This document shows, in pieces, positions 51,305-58,351 of a stretch of DNA of 64,000 nt. This stretch comes from Pseudomonas sp. B20(2017). GTDB taxonomy: Bacteria > Pseudomonadota > Gammaproteobacteria > Pseudomonadales > Pseudomonadaceae. How positions within the stretch are numbered: position 1 is the first letter of the stretch; each line of letters opens with the position of its first letter. The position numbers and the translations under genes are program-made. The notes below the pieces were generated by a model that saw nothing but the letters and a program-made list of their open reading frames with translations, was not told the origin of the DNA and did not search any database. Location: positions 62,001 to 126,000 of the forward strand of contig NZ_NEJP01000015.1 in assembly GCF_002113125.1 (NCBI RefSeq). Reading direction: 5' to 3'.

Positions 51305-51984
51305 CAGCTGTGCCCCGGACTGTAGCTGTAACCGAGGCCGCGATGGGTCTGGATCGGCTCGGCCTCGGCGCGCACCAGTCGCAATTTGGCGCGCACGCTT
51401 TTGATGTGGCTGTCGATGCTGCGCTCGTAACCGGCATCCGCCGCCACGCCCAGCGCATCGAGCAATTGCTCGCGGCTGAACACCCGCTCGGGTTGTTCGA
51501 GCAGGCATTGCAGCAGACGGAATTCGTGGCGGGTCAGGCTCAGAGGCTGGCCGCGATAGCTGATTTGTACGCGTTCGGGATCGACGCGAAACAGCGCCGA
51601 GGAGGCTTCGATGACCGGACGTGGTGCCATGCGCTTGAGAATCGCCCGGACCCGAGCCGCCACTTCTCGCGGTGAAAACGGTTTGACGACATAATCGTCG
51701 GCGCCGATTTCCAGGCCCACCACCCGGTCAATTTCAGCGTTGCGAGCGCTGAGGAACAGCACCGGCACTTCACTGAAGCGACGCAGCTGCTTGCAGGTTT
51801 CAAAGCCGCTGATGTCCGGCAGACCGATGTCGAGGATGATCAGATCCGCCGGGGTCTGGCGCTGATGCTCCAGCGCCGCCGCCCCCAGATTCAGCCAGGT
51901 CGTGGTGAAACCCTCGCCCTGCAAGGCAAAAATCAGCGTGTCGGCAATCGCCGCTTCGTCTTCGACAATCAGGATATGAGGCAT
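51304..51984 (-). CDS. creB: CreB response regulator
   Basis: The 226-residue OmpR-family regulator has a receiver domain (Asp8-Asp9 in VEDEA, phospho-acceptor Asp52 in LDIGLPD, Lys101 in VVKPF) and a C-terminal winged helix (RHEFRLLQCLLEQPERVFSREQLL and SIDSHIKSVRAKLR). It is the first gene of creB-creC, with creD after a short gap. As an OmpR-type protein it should bind tandem direct repeats. Confidence 0.95.
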   Translation of the reverse strand: MPHILIVEDEAAIADTLIFALQGEGFTTTWLNLGAAALEHQRQTPADLIILDIGLPDISGFETCKQLRRFSEVPVLFLSARNAEIDRVVGLEIGADDYVVKPFSPREVAARVRAILKRMAPRPVIEASSALFRVDPERVQISYRGQPLSLTRHEFRLLQCLLEQPERVFSREQLLDALGVAADAGYERSIDSHIKSVRAKLRLVRAEAEPIQTHRGLGYSYSPGHS

Positions 51985-52058
51985 GGCGTCCGAGCCTGTG
52001 GGTTAAGTGCGCGAACGGTGCCCCAAGCCCGGCGTTACGTCAATGAGACCACTTTGGT

Positions 52059-52562
52059 TTAGCAGTCCGGCTTATCCGCGGTAAAGCGTCGTGCCGGGTT
52101 CACCGCCGCGCCAAACTCGCGCAGGGCCTTGGCACCGATCAGCAACGGGTAGTTGAAGTTGCTGCGATCAGTCAGGTTGACCTCCACGGTACGCTTGACG
52201 TCGCCCAGGCACAGTTCCAGATCGACCACCGGGCGCTTGGCCACTTCGGTGCTTTCGCCCTCGTCTTCTTCATCCGAGCGGCTCTTGATTTTGCTGATCC
52301 GCGCGACCTTGTGCTCGTACACCTTGTTGCTGGCGTCCTTGGTGGCCAGGCGGAAACGCACCCAGTCTTCGCCGTCGCGTTTGAACGTCTCGATGTCCTT
52401 GGCCGACAGCGAGGCGGTCAGCGCGCCGGTGTCCATCTTGGCCTTGAGCACTTCACCGCCGATTTCCGGCAGCGCGATGTATTCGTAACGACCGTACAGG
52501 GTCGGTTCGGCGGCCAGCACCGGCAGGGCGACAAGGGAAAGCAGTGCAAGGAGGGATTTCAC
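52059..52562 (-). CDS. Retropepsin-like ATP-dependent zinc protease family protein
   Basis: The 167-residue protein has a signal peptide (residues 1-18, LLSLVALPVLAAEP) and one aspartic-protease motif, MDTGALTASL with Asp44, the pattern of the RimB/retropepsin-like family. A highly acidic insert (SRSDEEDEGESTE, about 95-108) interrupts the fold, and YPLLIGAKALREFGAAVNP carries a second conserved region. As a half-size protease it must dimerise. It lies 74 bp upstream of creB on the same strand, and a similar gene sits there in P. aeruginosa (PA0462, from memory). Confidence 0.83.
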   Translation of the reverse strand: MKSLLALLSLVALPVLAAEPTLYGRYEYIALPEIGGEVLKAKMDTGALTASLSAKDIETFKRDGEDWVRFRLATKDASNKVYEHKVARISKIKSRSDEEDEGESTEVAKRPVVDLELCLGDVKRTVEVNLTDRSNFNYPLLIGAKALREFGAAVNPARRFTADKPDC

Positions 52563-52641
52563 GTAAGGGGCTTCCTTGGGAAATGGGGGCGTCAGACGCG
52601 AGATTTTAGACAGTCAGCGAACAATTGGTTCGCCCGTAAAT

Positions 52642-52738
52642 CGCTTTCGCGGGCAAGCCCGCTCCCACAAGTACGGCGACGCTCACAGATTGTATGTACG
52701 ACACCAACCCTGTGGGAGCGGGCTTGCCCGCGAAGAGG
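52642..52738. repeat. REP doublet between divergent genes
   Basis: TTTCGCGGGCAAGCCCGCTCCC and its mirror are separated by about 50 bp. They lie between the retropepsin-like gene and the acyltransferase gene, in the same GC-rich variant as the doublet before the GST gene. Confidence 0.88.
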
Positions 52739-52869
52739 CCGGCACAGTCAATACAGAACAGGAAGCTCAGCATACCCAGCCACAGGTGAAACATTCGTCA
52801 CCAGCGGATTTGGCCTGCCGGCCGAAGCCACTTATCATGGCGCGCCCATCCGTTTTCCAAGAGTTGCTT

Positions 52870-53757
52870 ATGCGCCGCCTGCTCACCGGCTGTCTCGTCA
52901 CCCTGCTGCTGTTGTCCAACACCCTCGTGCTCTTTGGCCCGCTGATGGTGTTCGCCCTGCTCAAGCTGATCCTGCCGGGGCGCTTTCGCGACTACGCCTC
53001 GTGGGCGGTGATGTGGATCGCCGAAACCTGGGCGGAAATCGACAAGCTGATCTTCCGCCTGTGCATCCCTACTCAATGGGACATTCGCGGCGGCGAAGAT
53101 CTGCGCAGCGACACTTCCTACCTGGTGATCAGCAACCATCAGTCCTGGGTCGATATCCCGGCGCTGATCCAGACCCTCAACCGGCGCACGCCGTTCTTCA
53201 AGTTCTTCCTCAAGAAAGAGCTGATCTGGGTGCCGTTCCTGGGCCTGGCCTGGTGGGCGCTGGATTACCCGTTCATGAAGCGCTACAGCAAAGCGTTTCT
53301 GGCGAAGAACCCGGAACTGGCCGGCAAGGATCTGGAAATCACCAAAGCCGCCTGCGAGCTGTTCAAGCGCCAACCGGTGACGGTGGTGAATTATCTGGAA
53401 GGCACGCGTTACACCGCTGCAAAAAGCACTCAGCAGCAGTCACCGTTCAGCCACCTGCTCAAGCCCAAGGCGGGCGGCGTGGCGTTCGTACTGGCGGCGA
53501 TGGGCGAACAACTGGACGCGATTCTCGATGTGACCGTGGTTTATCCACAGCAAAAGATTCCGGGGTTCTGGGACCTGATCAGCGGCAATGTGCCGCGCGT
53601 GATCGTCGACATCCAGACCCGCGAGCTGGATCCGGCCCTGTGGCAGGGCGATTACGAAAACGATCCGGCGTTTCGCGAGAAGGTCCAGAACTGGGTCAAC
53701 CAGCTCTGGACTCTCAAGGATCAGCGCATCGCCGAACTCAAGGGCGAGCGCCGCTGA
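52870..53757 (+). CDS. PlsC-like acyltransferase (YihG family)
   Basis: The 295-residue protein has an N-terminal membrane helix (residues 5-33), the catalytic NHQSWVD (His90 to Asp95) and the substrate-binding EGTR (177-180), followed by a third conserved block KPKAGGVAFVLAAMGEQ. It acts on lysophosphatidic acid or a related lysolipid at the inner membrane; E. coli YihG is the nearest named relative. ATG 52870 is preferred over ATG 52837 because AAGAG lies six bases before it. Its stop is one base from the stop of the convergent DUF2780 gene. Confidence 0.88.
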   Translation: MRRLLTGCLVTLLLLSNTLVLFGPLMVFALLKLILPGRFRDYASWAVMWIAETWAEIDKLIFRLCIPTQWDIRGGEDLRSDTSYLVISNHQSWVDIPALIQTLNRRTPFFKFFLKKELIWVPFLGLAWWALDYPFMKRYSKAFLAKNPELAGKDLEITKAACELFKRQPVTVVNYLEGTRYTAAKSTQQQSPFSHLLKPKAGGVAFVLAAMGEQLDAILDVTVVYPQQKIPGFWDLISGNVPRVIVDIQTRELDPALWQGDYENDPAFREKVQNWVNQLWTLKDQRIAELKGERR

Positions 53758-53758
53758 G

Positions 53759-54316
53759 TCAACCGTTGGTGCCGGTGCCCCAGATGTTGCCCAGGCTTTG
53801 CAGCAACGAACCGCCAACACCCTGCTGACCGAGGTATTGCAGGAGGATCGGGGCAAACTGGCCGATCATGCCGCTGTCCATGCCCAGCGCACCGAAGGCG
53901 TTGTTCAGGTCATTGGTGTCCTTGACGTTGCCCAGCGCATTTTCCAGCCCGGCGGACTTGCCCGAAGAGCCGAGCAAACCGCTCAATGCCGCAAGGCTGC
54001 CAGCCCCGCCCGACAATTGATCGATGCCCGGGACTTCCTTGGCCAGTTCGGAATAATCGCTGCTGCTCAACTGGTTCTTCGCCAGCCCCAGCATCGCACT
54101 GGTGCCACCTACGGCCTGTTGTGGCGTCAAGTCCAGCGCGCTCAACGCACTCAACAGACCGGCGGTTTCCGAGGTCGGCGCAGCCGTTGCTGCCTTGTCA
54201 CCGCCCTGCATGCCCGATACCACGCCGGCCACATCATTCAAACTGAAACCGGCAAACACCGGCCCTGCCGCCAGGGTCAGGAGCGATGCCAGGGCAAAAC
54301 CGCGTGAAATCTTCAT
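53759..54316 (-). CDS. Exported DUF2780 protein
   Basis: The 185-residue protein has a signal peptide (1-22, LLTLAAGPVFA) and a glycine-serine-alanine-rich body with repeated Leu-Gly-Ser patterns, matching the DUF2780 (VcgC/VcgE) family of secreted proteins. No catalytic motif is visible. It may be a periplasmic or surface protein. Function unknown. Confidence 0.8.
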   Translation of the reverse strand: MKISRGFALASLLTLAAGPVFAGFSLNDVAGVVSGMQGGDKAATAAPTSETAGLLSALSALDLTPQQAVGGTSAMLGLAKNQLSSSDYSELAKEVPGIDQLSGGAGSLAALSGLLGSSGKSAGLENALGNVKDTNDLNNAFGALGMDSGMIGQFAPILLQYLGQQGVGGSLLQSLGNIWGTGTNG

Positions 54317-54637
54317 TCAGACATCCTCTTGTGGCGTGAAGATCGCCCGGTACTGGCGATCAAACTGCCGGTTTGACCGGGTAGGCGGCAGCATGTTCCG
54401 GCGTGCAACTGGATATTCACATCCTGTTTGTGAAGGAAGCGTGACGCGCTTTCAGCCGAAGGACCGACCCTTTATTTCTCACCCTCATAAAAAGGCGGGC
54501 GTTGATGCCGAAAGGATTTCTTTACCTGTCAGATATGACAGTTACCGAGTCATCGGAACTGGAATACGGTGAAGTGGCATCAATGATTCGGAAACAGCGA
54601 GGGTCAGGCGCCAGCCATTTGAATGGGAGATACGGCG
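54317..54637. other. 321-bp gap holding the lux-box-like palindrome
   Basis: Nothing credible is encoded. A possible 52-codon frame from 54506 overlaps the next gene and has no supporting features. The notable element is the palindrome at 54524-54543, listed separately. Confidence 0.6.
54524..54543 (+). promoter_or_regulatory. lux/las-box-like palindrome
   Basis: ACCTGTCAGATATGACAGTT has the NNCT-N12-AGNN architecture of LuxR-type boxes and close similarity to ACCTGCCAGATCTGGCAGGT-type las boxes. It is 95 bp before the next start codon. A hexamer AATACG near 54563-54568 is placed where a -10 would be if the box overlapped -35. No luxI or luxR gene is in the window. Confidence 0.5.
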
Positions 54638-54862
54638 ATGGAAAAGCAATGCGTAGAGCGCAATGAAATACCAGACTCAAAAGTCTCGCCGATCATCTTC
54701 TGCATCGACCGGGGCCATCCGGACTTCAAACATATCAAAGCGGGGCGAAAGGTCACTTATGACCTTGTGCAAAGTGATAAAGGCCAGTTTTATGCAATCA
54801 ACATCCGACTGGCTCAAGACGAGGACGTAGCCAGACCGGCTCGGTTCTCTAAGCTTTTGTAA
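54638..54862 (+). CDS. Degenerate cold-shock-domain-like small protein
   Basis: The 74-residue protein (MEKQCVERNE start, SPIIFCIDRGHPDFKHI, GRKVTYDLVQSDKGQFYAINI) matches only the second half of a cold-shock fold: the glycine turn, the VTYDL strand and the AINI strand. The RNA-binding KGFGFI and VHF motifs are missing. GGGAGA seven bases upstream selects ATG 54638 over ATG 54623. It is followed 36 bases later by an intact cold-shock gene, so it may be an ancient partial duplicate. Confidence 0.65.
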   Translation: MEKQCVERNEIPDSKVSPIIFCIDRGHPDFKHIKAGRKVTYDLVQSDKGQFYAINIRLAQDEDVARPARFSKLL

Positions 54863-54898
54863 CGCGTCAATCAATCAAACGAAGCGGGAAGCACGAAC

Positions 54899-55114
54899 AT
54901 GTCAGATGAGAGAGTGAAAGGAACCGTCAAATGGTTCAATGATGAAAAAGGGTTCGGATTCATTACCCCACAAGGTGGAGGCGATGACCTTTTTGTCCAT
55001 TTCAAAGCGATCCAGAGTGACGGCTTCAAAAGCCTTAAAGAAGGGCAGTCCGTGAGTTTCGTTGCAAGAAAAGGACAGAAGGGAATGCAGGCAGAAGAGG
55101 TTCGGCCGGAATAA
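54899..55114 (+). CDS. Cold-shock protein (CspA family)
   Basis: The 71-residue protein is a complete cold-shock domain: VKWFNDEKGFGFITP has RNP1, LFVHFKAI has RNP2, and the GQKGMQAEEV end matches the family. It binds single-stranded RNA or DNA and melts secondary structure. AAGCGGGAAGC provides a weak ribosome site. A strong bidirectional terminator follows. Confidence 0.95.
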   Translation: MSDERVKGTVKWFNDEKGFGFITPQGGGDDLFVHFKAIQSDGFKSLKEGQSVSFVARKGQKGMQAEEVRPE

Positions 55115-55141
55115 AACACCCGAAGCCTTTCGTCTTCCAAT

Positions 55142-55172
55142 AAAAAACGGCGACCCGAGGTCGCCGTTTTTT
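55142..55172. terminator. Bidirectional terminator between the cold-shock and fdhA genes
   Basis: AAAAAACGGCGACC and GGTCGCCGTTTTTT form a 14-bp stem with a three-base CGA loop. T tracts exist on both strands, so it serves the cold-shock gene and the convergent fdhA. Confidence 0.95.
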
Positions 55173-55186
55173 TATTGCCTCATCGC

Positions 55187-56386
55187 TTACGCCGCACTGA
55201 ACAACTTGTGCGGATCAATCACAAACTTCTTCGGCACACCCGCATCGAACTCGCCGTAGCCTTCCGGCGCCTGGTCGAGGCTGATGACCTGCACGCCCAC
55301 CACTTCGGCGATGTTGATGCGGTCCCACATGATCGCCTGCATCAGCTGACGGTTGTACTTCATTACCGGGGTCTGGCCGGTGTGGAAGCTGTGGGATTTG
55401 GCCCAGCCGAGGCCGAAGCGGATGCTCAGGCTGCCCATTTTCGCGGCGGCATCGACAGCGCCCGGATCTTCGGTCACGTACAGGCCCGGAATACCGATCT
55501 TGCCGGCCACGCGCACCACGCCCATCAGCGAGTTGAGCACGGTGGCCGGGGCTTCGGATTTGACGCCGTCGTGACCATGACCACGGGCTTCGAAACCGAC
55601 GCAGTCCACCGCGCAATCCACTTCGGGCTCGCCCAGCAGCGCGGCAATCTGTTCGTGCAGCGGGGTGTCTTTCGACAAGTCGACGATTTCGAACCCTTGA
55701 GCCTTGGCGTGGGCCAGGCGGATGGTATTGACGTCTCCGACGATCACTACCGCCGCGCCGAGCAAACGGGCGGAGGCGGCTGCGGCCAGACCGACCGGAC
55801 CGGCGCCCGCGATGTAAACGGTGCTGCCCGGACCAACGCCAGCGGTAACGGCGCCGTGGTAGCCGGTCGGCAGAATGTCGGAGAGGCAGGTCAGGTCACG
55901 GATTTTCTCCATGGCCTTGTCGCGGTCCGGCAGTTTCAGCAGGTTGAAGTCGGCGTACGGCACCAGCACGTATTCGGCCTGGCCACCGGTCCAGTCGCCC
56001 ATGTCGACGTAACCGTAGGCACCACCGGCACGAGCCGGGTTGACGGTCAGGCAGACGCCGGTGTGTTGCTCCTTGCAGGAACGGCAGCGCCCGCAAGCCA
56101 CGTTGAACGGAACGGACACCAGGTCGCCGATTTTCAGGTTTTCGACGTCGCTGCCCTTCTCGATCACTTCACCGGTGATCTCGTGCCCCAGCACCAGACC
56201 GACCTGGGCAGTGGTACGGCCGCGCACCATGTGCTGGTCGGAGCCGCAAATGTTGGTTGAAACCACACGCAGGATGACACCGTGCTCGATCTTCCTGCCG
56301 CGCGGATCCTGCATTTTCGGATAGTCGATTTTCTGTACTTCGACCTTGCCAGCGCCGAGATACACCACACCACGATTGCCAGACAT
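55187..56386 (-). CDS. fdhA: Glutathione-independent formaldehyde dehydrogenase
   Basis: It oxidises formaldehyde to formate with NAD. The 399-residue zinc-dependent alcohol dehydrogenase has the catalytic-zinc ligand Cys47 in NICGSDQHM, His68-Glu69 in GHEITGEV, the structural-zinc cysteines 98, 101, 104 and 112 (CGRCRSCKEQHTGVC) and the Rossmann GAGPVGLAAA. It is the last gene of the sarcosine block, where formaldehyde is produced by sarcosine oxidase. Confidence 0.95.
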   Translation of the reverse strand: MSGNRGVVYLGAGKVEVQKIDYPKMQDPRGRKIEHGVILRVVSTNICGSDQHMVRGRTTAQVGLVLGHEITGEVIEKGSDVENLKIGDLVSVPFNVACGRCRSCKEQHTGVCLTVNPARAGGAYGYVDMGDWTGGQAEYVLVPYADFNLLKLPDRDKAMEKIRDLTCLSDILPTGYHGAVTAGVGPGSTVYIAGAGPVGLAAAASARLLGAAVVIVGDVNTIRLAHAKAQGFEIVDLSKDTPLHEQIAALLGEPEVDCAVDCVGFEARGHGHDGVKSEAPATVLNSLMGVVRVAGKIGIPGLYVTEDPGAVDAAAKMGSLSIRFGLGWAKSHSFHTGQTPVMKYNRQLMQAIMWDRINIAEVVGVQVISLDQAPEGYGEFDAGVPKKFVIDPHKLFSAA

Positions 56387-56490
56387 GCTTTCACCTCGCT
56401 GTTGTTTTTATGGAACCGCGCCGCCCAGGCAGGCAGCGCGTTAAGTGCTCGGGTACAGATGCTGATTCTTGTGTTGCCTGTTATGGCCTC

Positions 56491-56557
56491 ATCGCGAGCA
56501 AGCTCGCTCCCACAGGGGTACGCATTCCAATGTGGGAGCGAGCTTGCTCGCGAAAGC
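56491..56557. repeat. REP doublet between purU and fdhA
   Basis: TCGCGAGCAAGCTCGCTCCC and its mirror lie close together. The right copy ends four bases before the purU stop codon. Confidence 0.9.
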
Positions 56558-56560
56558 GAT

Positions 56561-57418
56561 CTAGAGAACGACCGTGCGATTGGCGTTCAAAAACACCCTC
56601 CGCTCAATGTGATACCCCACCGCCCGGGCCAGGGTCAGGCCTTCGATATCACGCCCCTTGGCGATCAGGTCTTCGGGGTAATGACTGTGATCCACCGCCT
56701 CGACGCCCTGGGCGATGATCGGCCCCTCGTCGAGGTCGTTGTTGATGTAATGCGCGGTTGCGCCCACCAGTTTCACGCCCTTGTTGTAGGCCTGGTGGTA
56801 CGGCTTGGCGCCCTTGAAGCCCGGCAGCAGCGAGTGGTGGATGTTGATCGCCTTGCCATCGAGCTTGCGGCACAGCTCCGGTGACAGCACCTGCATGTAG
56901 CGGGCGAGAATCACCAGTTCAGCGCCGGCCTCCTCGATCACCTGCCACACCTGCCGCTCCTGGGCCGGTTTGTCGTTCGGATCTAGGGGGAAATGGTAGT
57001 AGGGAATCTGGTGCCAGTCGGCCAGCGGCTTGAGGTCCGGGTGGTTGGAGACCACCGCCGCCACATCCATCGACAACTGGCCGATGCGCTGGCGGTAGAG
57101 CAAGTCGTTGAGGCAGTGATCGGCCTTGGAAACCATGATCACCACTTTTGGCCGGTAGTTCGGCGCGGTCAGCTCGAAGATCATGCCGAACGCCTGACCA
57201 CGTTCGGCGAGGCCGGCGCGGAAGGATTGCTCGTCGAAGCCTTCGGGCTGACGGAATTCCACCCGAATGAAGAACCGGCCCGAGAGCCGGTCATCGAACG
57301 AGTGGTGCTCGGTGACGTAACAGCCCTGCTCGAACAGAAAACGCGTCACCGCGTCCACGGTGCCGAGAACGCTGGGGCAGTCGGCGGTCAGAATCCATGT
57401 ATCCGGGGCGCGGCTCAT
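56561..57418 (-). CDS. purU: Formyltetrahydrofolate deformylase
   Basis: PurU hydrolyses 10-formyl-THF to formate and THF, balancing the one-carbon pool. The 285-residue protein has an N-terminal ACT domain (TADCPSVLGTVDAVTRFLFEQ, residues 8-28) and a formyltransferase-like domain with INIHHSLLPGFKGAKPYHQ and the catalytic aspartate region NNDLDEGPII. It lies between soxG and fdhA in the sarcosine operon, with repeats on both sides. Confidence 0.95.
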   Translation of the reverse strand: MSRAPDTWILTADCPSVLGTVDAVTRFLFEQGCYVTEHHSFDDRLSGRFFIRVEFRQPEGFDEQSFRAGLAERGQAFGMIFELTAPNYRPKVVIMVSKADHCLNDLLYRQRIGQLSMDVAAVVSNHPDLKPLADWHQIPYYHFPLDPNDKPAQERQVWQVIEEAGAELVILARYMQVLSPELCRKLDGKAINIHHSLLPGFKGAKPYHQAYNKGVKLVGATAHYINNDLDEGPIIAQGVEAVDHSHYPEDLIAKGRDIEGLTLARAVGYHIERRVFLNANRTVVL

Positions 57419-57441
57419 CGTTTTCTCCTGGGGCTGGCCTC

Positions 57442-57550
57442 TGATCGTTCCCATGCTCTGCGTGGGAATGCCGCAATGGACGCTCTGCGTCCGTTCTTGG
57501 GACGCGGAGCGTCCCGGGATGCATTCCCACGCAAAGCGTGGGAACGATCA
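57442..57550. repeat. 109-bp palindromic repeat between soxG and purU
   Basis: The ends TGATCGTTCCCA and TGGGAACGATCA are 12-bp inverted repeats. Inner palindromes (ACGCTCTGCGTCC with GGACGC, GCGTGGGAATGC with GCATTCCCACGC) allow a large branched hairpin. The last base abuts the soxG TAA. It is a different family from the REP doublets in this window. Confidence 0.85.
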
Positions 57551-58183
57551 TTACGCCTGAACGCTCAGGCCGTATTCGGCGGACGCATCCTGCAACCACA
57601 ACCACCAGTAATCCGAGAAGCTGCGGCGGATCAGCAGTTCCCAGGTGTCTTCGGCGGTGTGGCGAATCATCAGCTGCGACTTGGCGAACACCGTGCCCAC
57701 GGCCTTGCCGACCGGGAAGTTGTTCGGGTGCACGTCGTAGCTGGTGGATTTCATCAGCACCTGACGCACGTTAGGGCCACTCAGTTCGAGAATCTGCTGG
57801 CCGCCGCTGACGTTGACGATTGCGATGTGCAGATCGCCCAGCGCTTCGCGCAGTTTCTGCTCGGCGGCGAATTCTTCACCGCTCGGCACGATCAGCAGCC
57901 ACTCGTCCGGGCCCATCCATTGCAGGCTAGTTTCACCTTTGACGATCACGCTCAGGGCGCCCGGCAACTCGATGCCCAGGGCCTTGTGCACGCCGGCAGC
58001 GAACGCGGCATCGTGGCCGTCGCCACGGATGGTCAGATGACCGAGGAGTTTCTTCTCGCGCACGGTCACGCCGGCGGTCTTGCGGCCCTTGCCGACCAGG
58101 CTGGCGAGGTCGGCGTGATGCAGCGACGACTCGGCCTTGGCCCCGGTGGTCGGGCGTTGTTGGTAAACGTTGGCTGCGGTCAT
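57551..58183 (-). CDS. soxG: Sarcosine oxidase gamma subunit
   Basis: The 210-residue protein is the small folate-associated subunit of heterotetrameric sarcosine oxidase, with GPDEWLLIVPSGEE and VVNVSGGQQILELSGPNVRQVL typical of the family. It is the last of soxBDAG but is separated from soxA by a REP doublet (168 bp between coding regions), so its expression may differ. Confidence 0.94.
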   Translation of the reverse strand: MTAANVYQQRPTTGAKAESSLHHADLASLVGKGRKTAGVTVREKKLLGHLTIRGDGHDAAFAAGVHKALGIELPGALSVIVKGETSLQWMGPDEWLLIVPSGEEFAAEQKLREALGDLHIAIVNVSGGQQILELSGPNVRQVLMKSTSYDVHPNNFPVGKAVGTVFAKSQLMIRHTAEDTWELLIRRSFSDYWWLWLQDASAEYGLSVQA

Positions 58184-58236
58184 AAAACACCTTCCTGAAT
58201 TCTGTTTATTCCGGCGAATGTGGCGGCTGTTCTACC

Positions 58237-58304
58237 GCCTTCGCGAGCAAGCCCGCTCCCACATTCGACCGCATTCCCCTGTGGGAGCGGGCTTGCTCGC
58301 GAAT
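58237..58304. repeat. REP doublet inside the sox operon
   Basis: CCTTCGCGAGCAAGCCCGCTCC and its mirror lie between soxA and soxG, separated by about 13 bp, so the transcript can fold into a tight long hairpin. Confidence 0.9.
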
Positions 58305-58351
58305 CGGTCAGACGACTCGTTGCAACTGCCCGCCCACAAGGCCCGAGCCCT

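Noticed and set aside
53755..53761. Convergent genes with stop codons one base apart as a special arrangement
   Set aside because: Close convergent ends are common in compact genomes; no hairpin or overlap gives it further meaning.
54506..54664. 52-codon frame upstream of the cold-shock-like gene
   Set aside because: It overlaps the better-supported gene start, has no ribosome site and runs through the lux-box-like palindrome.
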